Assembly (NCBI GenBank): GCA_023935145.1
Contig: CM043702.1
Location: 55,010,501 to 55,074,500, forward strand
Reading direction: 5' to 3'
Length of the DNA: 64,000 nt
Source of the DNA: Bretschneidera sinensis
Lineage: Eukaryota > Streptophyta > Magnoliopsida > Brassicales > Akaniaceae
This document shows positions 58,901 through 64,000 of the stretch, piece by piece. The translations under genes and the position numbers were made by a program. Under the pieces are notes generated by a model that worked only from the letters and a program-made list of their open reading frames with translations, was not told the DNA's origin and searched no databases. Position 1 is the first letter of the stretch; every line of letters begins with the position of its first letter.

Positions 58901-60635
58901 TCCTCTTAATTGTGCATAAATCTTTGAGAACTTTTGCATAGGTGGGGACTTGTTTAATCACATGCAAAAGGGAAAGATTAAGTTTCACTTGCCTTAAGTT
59001 CTCAAGGATTTCATCATTCATTTCCAGATTTTTCTTGTTGGATTTTAAGGCTTGGGGGAATGGGGCCTTAACAGGACTTTGGGTCACTTCAAGGTCTTTA
59101 GGCAACTTGGTCTCACTACTGGTTTGACCCTTCACATTCTCGGGTTTACTCTCTGGTGGAATGTGTAGTGACTTACCTCTTCGGGTCACAATGGCATTTA
59201 CATTTTTCACATTTTCTTGTGCCATATGTTGACCGTGAGGTATGGACTGAGCTTGAGCAGGGAACTTACCTCGCTCAGTCACACTCAAGGAGTTCATCAA
59301 TTTAGACACTTGGCTCCTTATTTCTTTGTTTTCCTCAACCAACTGTGTAATTAATGCCTCACACTTTTGGTTTGTCTTGCCTTGTGCTTCTATAAAAGTA
59401 TGTAAGGAGTCTTCTAAAGAGTTCCTAGAAGATGAGGGTGCATGATAAGGTGCTGGGTACGATCTAGGGGGCTGCACATGCTGCTGATTTTCAGATTTCC
59501 AACTGAAGTTGGGGTGATTTCGCCACCCCGGATTATAAGTGTTAGAGAAGGGTGCTGAGGGCTTCTTGTACATGCCTAAGGTATTGCATTGTTCCTCGTA
59601 TAGCCCTCTCATGTCAACAAAAGTGGGACAATCTTGGGCGGGATGATCAACCCCGCCACACACAAAACATAATTCTAAAGGTTCGGCCTGATTAACTATG
59701 TGTGTTGGTTTTTTCGTTTTTAATGCCTCCAACTCTCTAGTAAGCATTTCGACCTTGGCCTTGAGGTTATCCTCTTCCCTAAGATGGTAGATTCCTCCAC
59801 CACTAGGTCGTGACCTATTTGTGCTCTCAGTAGCACTAGGTCCAGTCCATGTGTGAGCTTTCTCAGCAAGCTCATTGAGGTACTCAATAGCCTCATCAGG
59901 GTCTTTTTGCAGAAATTCTCCATTACACATCATCTCAACAAATTGGCGTTCTCTATAGGTAAGACCCTCATAGAAATAGCTCACTAAACGCCAATTTTTG
60001 TACCCATGATGTGGACACATACTTAACAGCTCTTTAAATTTCTCCCAAGACTGATACAAAGTCTCGTTTTCCTTTTGTGCAAAGGTGGAGATTTGTCTTT
60101 TCAAAGCGTTAGTCTTATGTTGAGGGAAGTACTTGTTAAAAAAGACTTGGGTTATCTCATTCCATGACCCAATTGATCGTGGTCTCAGCGAGTATAACCA
60201 ACTCTTAGCTTTATCCTTTAAGGAGAAAGGAAAAAACTTGAGTCTCACGATATCATCAGTTGCATCGTGACTATGGAAAGTCGCAACTACTTCCTCAAAT
60301 TCTCTAATGTGCACATAGGGGTTCTCGTTTTCCATGCCATGAAAAGTAGGGAGAAGTTGTATCATCCCTGTTTTAAAATCTTGATGACGGGTATTGGCTG
60401 GAAACATAATGCACGATGGTGTGGCTGTCCGGCTAGGATGTAGGTAATCTTTAAGTGTCCTAGCACCATTCTCATTAGGATTTTCAGCCATGTTAACAAA
60501 ATCCTCTAAATTCTCTGATGGGGGTGCACTATGGTTTGATCTAGGCGAGGTTTCACCAATGGAGGTGGAAGGAGAGGGTAACTCTAATTCGGGTCCTCTA
60601 ATGAATCTACCTCGCGAATCTCTCGGTCTAAGCAT
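55932..60635 (-). CDS. gag-pol: Athila Gag-Pol polyprotein (Gag, protease, RT, RNase H, integrase N-part)
   Basis: A single open frame of 1567 codons. Gag core at residues about 85-270 (FFPFSLKDKAKSWLYSLRPR, FNKYFPQHKTNALKRQ, FYEGLTYRERQFVEMM); one CCHC knuckle near 320 (CFVCGGVDHPAQDCP); coiled coil near 430-470. Protease near 625 (LLDLGASVNLMPFSIYLQLG, later ILGRPF). RT at about 940-1160 with WRVCIDYRKLN, FGLCNAPATFQRCMMSIF and catalytic FMDDLTVFG near 1077. RNase H around 1220-1340 (MCDASDYAVGAVLG, TTEKELLAVVFALDKFRAHL, FTDHAALKYLL). Integrase zinc finger near 1430-1475 (CHSQACGGHF...CRSCERCQKLG) and the first two catalytic aspartates (CWGIDFMGPF, IISDRGTHF). It ends at a TGA where integrase should continue. 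All other enzymes look intact. Typical of Athila within the Ty3/gypsy OTA group. Confidence 0.96.
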   Translation of the reverse strand: MLRPRDSRGRFIRGPELELPSPSTSIGETSPRSNHSAPPSENLEDFVNMAENPNENGARTLKDYLHPSRTATPSCIMFPANTRHQDFKTGMIQLLPTFHGMENENPYVHIREFEEVVATFHSHDATDDIVRLKFFPFSLKDKAKSWLYSLRPRSIGSWNEITQVFFNKYFPQHKTNALKRQISTFAQKENETLYQSWEKFKELLSMCPHHGYKNWRLVSYFYEGLTYRERQFVEMMCNGEFLQKDPDEAIEYLNELAEKAHTWTGPSATESTNRSRPSGGGIYHLREEDNLKAKVEMLTRELEALKTKKPTHIVNQAEPLELCFVCGGVDHPAQDCPTFVDMRGLYEEQCNTLGMYKKPSAPFSNTYNPGWRNHPNFSWKSENQQHVQPPRSYPAPYHAPSSSRNSLEDSLHTFIEAQGKTNQKCEALITQLVEENKEIRSQVSKLMNSLSVTERGKFPAQAQSIPHGQHMAQENVKNVNAIVTRRGKSLHIPPESKPENVKGQTSSETKLPKDLEVTQSPVKAPFPQALKSNKKNLEMNDEILENLRQVKLNLSLLHVIKQVPTYAKVLKDLCTIKRKHHVKKTAFLTEQVSALIEQRILPKYKDPGCPTIACSIGNHEVGQALLDLGASVNLMPFSIYLQLGLGEIKPTGVVLQLADRSVKVPRGVVEDVLIQIDKFYYPVDFLILDTTSAVDTNSKIPLILGRPFLATANALINCRNGLMKLSFGNMTLEVNIFNVAKQPEDEDENHQLYMIESLVNEGVFLTHDYDPLENFLVNSEIDLFDDKTDIIDICVVFDKSQDYENRAWQPRFEELPERSKTQVPSSVEAPKVELKPLPKGLKHVFLGPGDTFPVIISSELTETQGKRLIQTLNEHKSALGWSMVNLKGINPLICSHKINLDEGTSPRRDPQRRLNPTMKEVVKNEVLKLLDAGIIYPIADSKWVSPTQVVPKKSGVTVIKNDLEELVPTKLVNGWRVCIDYRKLNAATKKDHFPLPFIDQILERVAGHPFYCFLDGYSGYYQIEIALEDQEKTTFTCPFGTYAFRRMPFGLCNAPATFQRCMMSIFSDMVENCMEVFMDDLTVFGSSFETCLMNLERVLIRCEEKELVLNWEKCHFMVPSGIVLGHIVSSKGIEVDQSKIELISKLSAPKTIKDVRSFLRHAGFYRRFIQNFLKISRPLCALLVKDTPFEWSQACQEAFKTLIGKLTSAPIMQSPDWTLPFEIMCDASDYAVGAVLGQRREGKPFIIYYASKTLNSAQMNYSTTEKELLAVVFALDKFRAHLIGSLILIFTDHAALKYLLTKKDAKARLIRWILLLQEFDITIKDKKGVENVVADHLSRLTFEDTCDDMPIKDDFPNEQLLSITSLPWFAHIVNYLATGEIPMDWSAQDKRKFLYEVHNFYWDDPYLFKYCPDQILRRCIPNEEISSVLEFCHSQACGGHFSMKKTAAKILQCGFYWPTLFKDTNTYCRSCERCQKLGAVSSRNMMPLNPILVIEIFDCWGIDFMGPFPHSFGYQYIIVAIDYVSKWVEAAACRNNDNGTVIKFLKEKVLSRFGTPRAIISDRGTHF

Positions 60636-60654
60636 GCACCAATTAATTTAGAGG

Positions 60655-61013
60655 GGGAATAAATAAATAAAACAAATAAATAAATAAAACAGAATAATAA
60701 ACAAATAAATAAAAACAGAATAATAAACAGATAAATAAAAACAAAATAATAAACAGATAAATAAAACAGAATAATAAACAAATAAATAAAAACAGATAAA
60801 TAAAACAGAATAATAAACAAATAAATAAAAACAGAATAATAAACAGATAAATAAAAACAGAATAATAAACAGATAAATAAAACAGAATAATAAACAAATA
60901 AATAAAAACAGAATAATAGACAGAATAATAAAACAGAATAATAAACAGGTAAATAAAAACAGAATAAAATAATAAACAGATAAATAAAAACAGAATAATA
61001 AAAGAAAATTAGA
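60655..61013 (-). repeat. AT-rich minisatellite in the Athila leader
   Basis: Tandem variants of an ataaataaaaacagaataat + aaacag unit (about 26 bases, alternating with shorter forms), about 13-14 units between the primer site and gag. Frames rich in F, I, L and Y on the minus strand here are artefacts. Confidence 0.92.
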
Positions 61014-61080
61014 AAATCAAAACAAAAGTAAAGGAATAATATTGCCGTATTTACAAACTGCTAAAAAGAAAAATATTTAC

Positions 61081-61120
61081 GATTTTTTTTTTTTGGTTTT
61101 TTTTTTTTTTTTTTTTTTAC
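61081..61120. repeat. Poly-T tracts in the Athila leader
   Basis: Two T runs (about 12 and 23 bases) separated by GG, about 45 bases from the primer site. Confidence 0.9.
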
Positions 61121-61164
61121 TGTCACACTCAAAGTTAACAAGTTTCCTTATACTTAAGCGCGTT

Positions 61165-61182
61165 TCCCCGGCAACGGCACCA
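61165..61182 (-). other. Primer binding site of the young Athila, tRNA-Asp
   Basis: Plus strand TCCCCGGCAACGGCACCA, the end of plant tRNA-Asp with one G-to-A mismatch. Five bases inside the LTR. Confidence 0.93.
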
Positions 61183-61187
61183 AAATT

Positions 61188-62835
61188 TGATTACACCCAA
61201 AGTATAACACGGTTATTGTAGTACGGCTTTGGGGTGTCGATTCCACAGGGAAACAAGTTAAGTACAAAGGAAAATGTGTGAACCTTAAAACGAACGATAA
61301 AAGTTAAACTCAAGATTTTTAAGCTTTGATGGTGAAATAATGTAAAGGAAAATTACGTAAATATAAATGAAATATAAATGAGAAATAACAAGGTTCCGGG
61401 AATCCTCCTTAGGTTTGTTCCCTATTTCCACTCTTGATTCAATTGATTTTATCTCGATTGCAAGTTTCAACTCCCAAACAAGCAATCGGAATATATTCAA
61501 TCAAGCACATTTACAATTCTTATATAATTGCTACGAATTAATCATTGATTTCGGTTCATACACACATGACCGATCTTAAAAATTATCAAGAAACGACAAT
61601 ATATCTTAAAAGACAATATCGCAATAATGGACAATCAATAAGATAAATCTACCGGAATCAATCACATCCAAGCAACCTCAATGGAGGAGAAGGATGCAAT
61701 CACCGGATTAAGAGAGTCTAAAAGAAGAAGAATAAGAAGTACATCTATCACATGAACTCAAATCTTCTTACTTAATCAATGAATAATTCATAAACAATAT
61801 TTAACAATAAATCCATACAACTGAATCAAGAACAAGAAATAAAGAACAAGAAATCCCTAAAGATTCATCCCTTTCCCTTGTAAAATGATTAGTTGGCCAT
61901 GAAAATCAAGGTGGAAGAACAATAAGGATGCTTTCCCCTTGATTTGGCCATGAAGTTCAAGGTGGATGAACAATATGGATGTTCTCCCCTTGATTTGCAA
62001 CCAAAGAAAACTTAGAAATAAAATGGAAGAATGCTGGATTTGGATCCCTTGAATCCTCTCTTTTTTCTCTCTTCCTTGCTTTCTCTCTTCAATGCCCAGC
62101 TGCACACTCCATAAAGATATATTTATAGAGCATGAGGGGGGTGTTTTGGTCTTGGAGAATGTCATTTGCTTGCCCTAATCCGGTCAAGAGGCGAGTGGGC
62201 CGTGCTGTACGCCTGGGCCTGCTGTGCATCTGGGCCTGCTGTGCTGGCCTGAACTGTTTCCACTAAAACTGCCATAACTTTCTCTAGAAAAATTCTTTTT
62301 ACGAACCGTAAAATTCTCCAGAAAATAGACTTCCGGATCTTTCTAAGCATATATGGCTCATCATATGGTTCTTCCTACATCAATACAGTTTAATCTGCAA
62401 AGATGATTGATCTGTACGGGAAATTCTGGCAATTCAGTGAAACTTCTTCAGCTTGTATGCAGAAGTGCACACACTAGTGTGCCTACCCTTAACTTGCTCC
62501 AAAGTGATGCACACACTTGTGTGCAGTCTTTTAACTTACTGTACTTTATTACTCCAGCCTTAGTTTAGAGTTTAACCATCTTTGAATCATGTTTGGACAC
62601 GTCTAAACCTTGGACAAAAATGAGCACCGACACCCAAGATCCTTTGGTGCTTTAAACATGGATCGCTTTATTATCTCTTTTGTACTCAAAGCACCTGAAA
62701 ATGCATCGAATTAAGTCAATGATTTATGAATATCACTTTAGAGTTATCAACATGTAAAAGTGCGATTACGACCGAGATCAACCCTAAAATGTTAACAATT
62801 AAGTATTGTTTAGATGCATTTTATGACTCTCATCA
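61188..62835 (-). repeat. 5' LTR of the young Athila
   Basis: 1648 bases, TGATTACACCC to CTCTCATCA on plus; on the minus strand TGATGAGAG ... GTGTAATCA. Pairs with 51897-53543. Confidence 0.96.
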
Positions 62836-64000
62836 AGATTCGATCGAGCGTTGACAAGGCTCGGATTTTCTGAAAAAATTTACCGAGCTTGAGCAGAGCA
62901 GCTCATACGCTCGGACTTATTTGGAGATTCGACCGAGTGTTGACGGGGCTCGGATTTCCTGGAGAAATTTATCGAGCGTGAGCAGAGCAGCTCATACACT
63001 CGGACTTATTTGAAGATTCGACCGAGCATTGGCGGGGCTCGGATTTCCTGGAGAAATTTGTCGAGTGTGAGCAGAGCAGCTCATACGCTCGGACTTATTT
63101 GGAGATTCAACCGAGCGTTGACAGGGCTCGGATTTCTTGGAGAAATTTGTCGAGCGTGAGCAGAGCAGCTCATACACTCGGACTTATTTTGAGATTCGAC
63201 TGAGTGTTGACGGGGCTCAGATTTCCTGGAGAAATTTACCGAGCGTGAGCAAAGCAGCTCATACGCTTGGGCTTATTTGGAGATTCGACTGAGCATTGAC
63301 CGGACTCGGATTTCCTTATAGAAATTTATCGAGTGTGAGCAGAGCAGCTCATACACTCGGATGGATTTGGAGATTCGACCGAGTGTTGACGGGGCTCGAA
63401 TTTCCTAGAGAAATTTACTGAGCGTGAGCAGAGCAACTCATACGCTTGGACTTACTTGGAGATTCGACCGAGCGTTGACGGAGCTCGGATTTCCTGAAGA
63501 AATTTACCGAGCATGAACAGAGCAGCTCATACGCTCGGACTTATTTAGAGATTCAACCGAGTGTTGACGGGCTCGAATTTTCTAGAGAAATTTACCGAGC
63601 GTGAGCAGAGCAGCTCATACTCTCGGACTTATTTGGAGATTCGACCGAGTGTTGACGGGGCTCGGATTTCCTGGAGAAATTTATCGAGCGTGAGCAAAGC
63701 AGCTCATACGCTTGAACTTATTTGGAGATTCGACCGAGACTTGACGGGGCTCAGAATTCCTGGAGAAATTTACCTAGCGTGAGCAAAACAGCTCATACAC
63801 TCGGACATATTTGGAGATTCGACCGAGCGTTGAGGGGGCTCGGATTTCCTGAAGAAATTTATCGAGCGTGAGCAGAGCAGCTCATACGGATAGACTTATT
63901 TGGAGATTCGATCGAGCGTTGATGGGGCTCGAATTTCCTTGAGAAATTTATGAAGCGTGAGCAGAGCAGCTCATACACTCGGACTTATTTGGAGATTCGA
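62836..64000. repeat. 89-bp satellite array, right block (continues past the window)
   Basis: About 13 monomers of the same satellite, same orientation and phase as 46682-51896 after removal of the Athila. It runs off the end, so the array is longer than 6.3 kb. Confidence 0.96.

Larger units (their letters stand above)
51897..62835 (-). mobile_element. Young Athila LTR retrotransposon, complete structure, integrase broken
   Basis: A 10,939-base minus-strand element: 5' LTR 61188-62835, tRNA-Asp primer site 61165-61182, leader with an AT-rich minisatellite (60655-61013), gag-pol (55349-60635), 1.8 kb of 3' non-coding sequence, polypurine tract (53544-53555), 3' LTR 51897-53543. Target duplications AGATT (51892-51896 and 62836-62840) are identical and lie inside a satellite monomer that joins perfectly across the insertion. 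The LTRs differ at about 20 positions and one indel by eye (roughly 1.2 %), so it is the youngest insertion in the window. There is no envelope-like ORF. Confidence 0.96.

Noticed and set aside
56566..59127. Plus-strand frames at 56566, 57700 and 58942.
   Set aside because: Antisense shadows of the Athila Gag-Pol.
60584..60897. Hydrophobic frames rich in F, I, L, Y that look like membrane proteins.
   Set aside because: Translation of an AT-rich minisatellite in the Athila leader; no other support.

Overview
The window is nuclear DNA from a flowering plant, probably a dicot. Evidence: layers of nested LTR retrotransposons of plant-specific lineages (Athila-type, Tat-type, Tekay/Del-type and Reina-like chromoviruses, copia), primer sites matching plant tRNA-Asp and initiator tRNA-Met, and one intron-containing gene for a DUF642 cell-wall protein. 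There are no rRNA or tRNA genes, no CRISPR array and no bacterial-type operon. About 95 % of the window is transposon or satellite.

Layout. (1) 1-4741: 5' part of a minus-strand non-autonomous Athila-type element (A1), inserted in the 5' LTR of a decayed Tekay-like element (B). (2) 4742-9829: rest of that LTR plus the decayed plus-strand gag-pol of B. (3) 9830-14397: an inverted, truncated copy of the same family (half RT, PR, gag, PBS, LTR), abutting head to head with the 3' LTR of B (14398-16390, resumed 25241-25541). The two LTRs form a palindrome of about 2.3 kb per arm. (4) 16391-25240: second minus-strand Athila-type non-autonomous element (A2) inside that 3' LTR. It has both LTRs, broken gag and protease, no RT or integrase, and an extra decayed ORF. 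(5) 25542-26102: a further LTR end, then an old Reina-like pol (26103-28411, resumed 38220-38530). (6) 28417-38214: full-length but decayed Tekay-type element C with perfect 5-bp target duplications, itself carrying a copia-like solo LTR (33459-34669).

(7) 38940-43460: the only host-gene island, with a three-exon DUF642 gene (40544-43315) that carries a one-base frameshift near the start of exon 2. (8) 43640-44779: two broken copia-like LTR fragments. (9) 44780-46681: a minus-strand Tat-type 3' LTR and its 3' untranslated region, which also has a plus-strand TATA box and polyadenylation signal. (10) 46682-64000: an array of an 89-bp satellite rich in inverted repeats, probably grown from the Tat 3' region. 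It is split by a young 10.9-kb Athila element (51897-62835) whose LTRs differ at about 20 positions and whose integrase is broken.

The relative order of insertion follows from the nesting: Reina-like first, then Tekay-like B and C, then A1 and A2 and the solo LTR. On the right, copia fragments came first, then the Tat element and its satellite, then the young Athila. Coordinates and domain calls were read by eye from the sequence; lineage names rest on recognisable domain signatures, not on a search.
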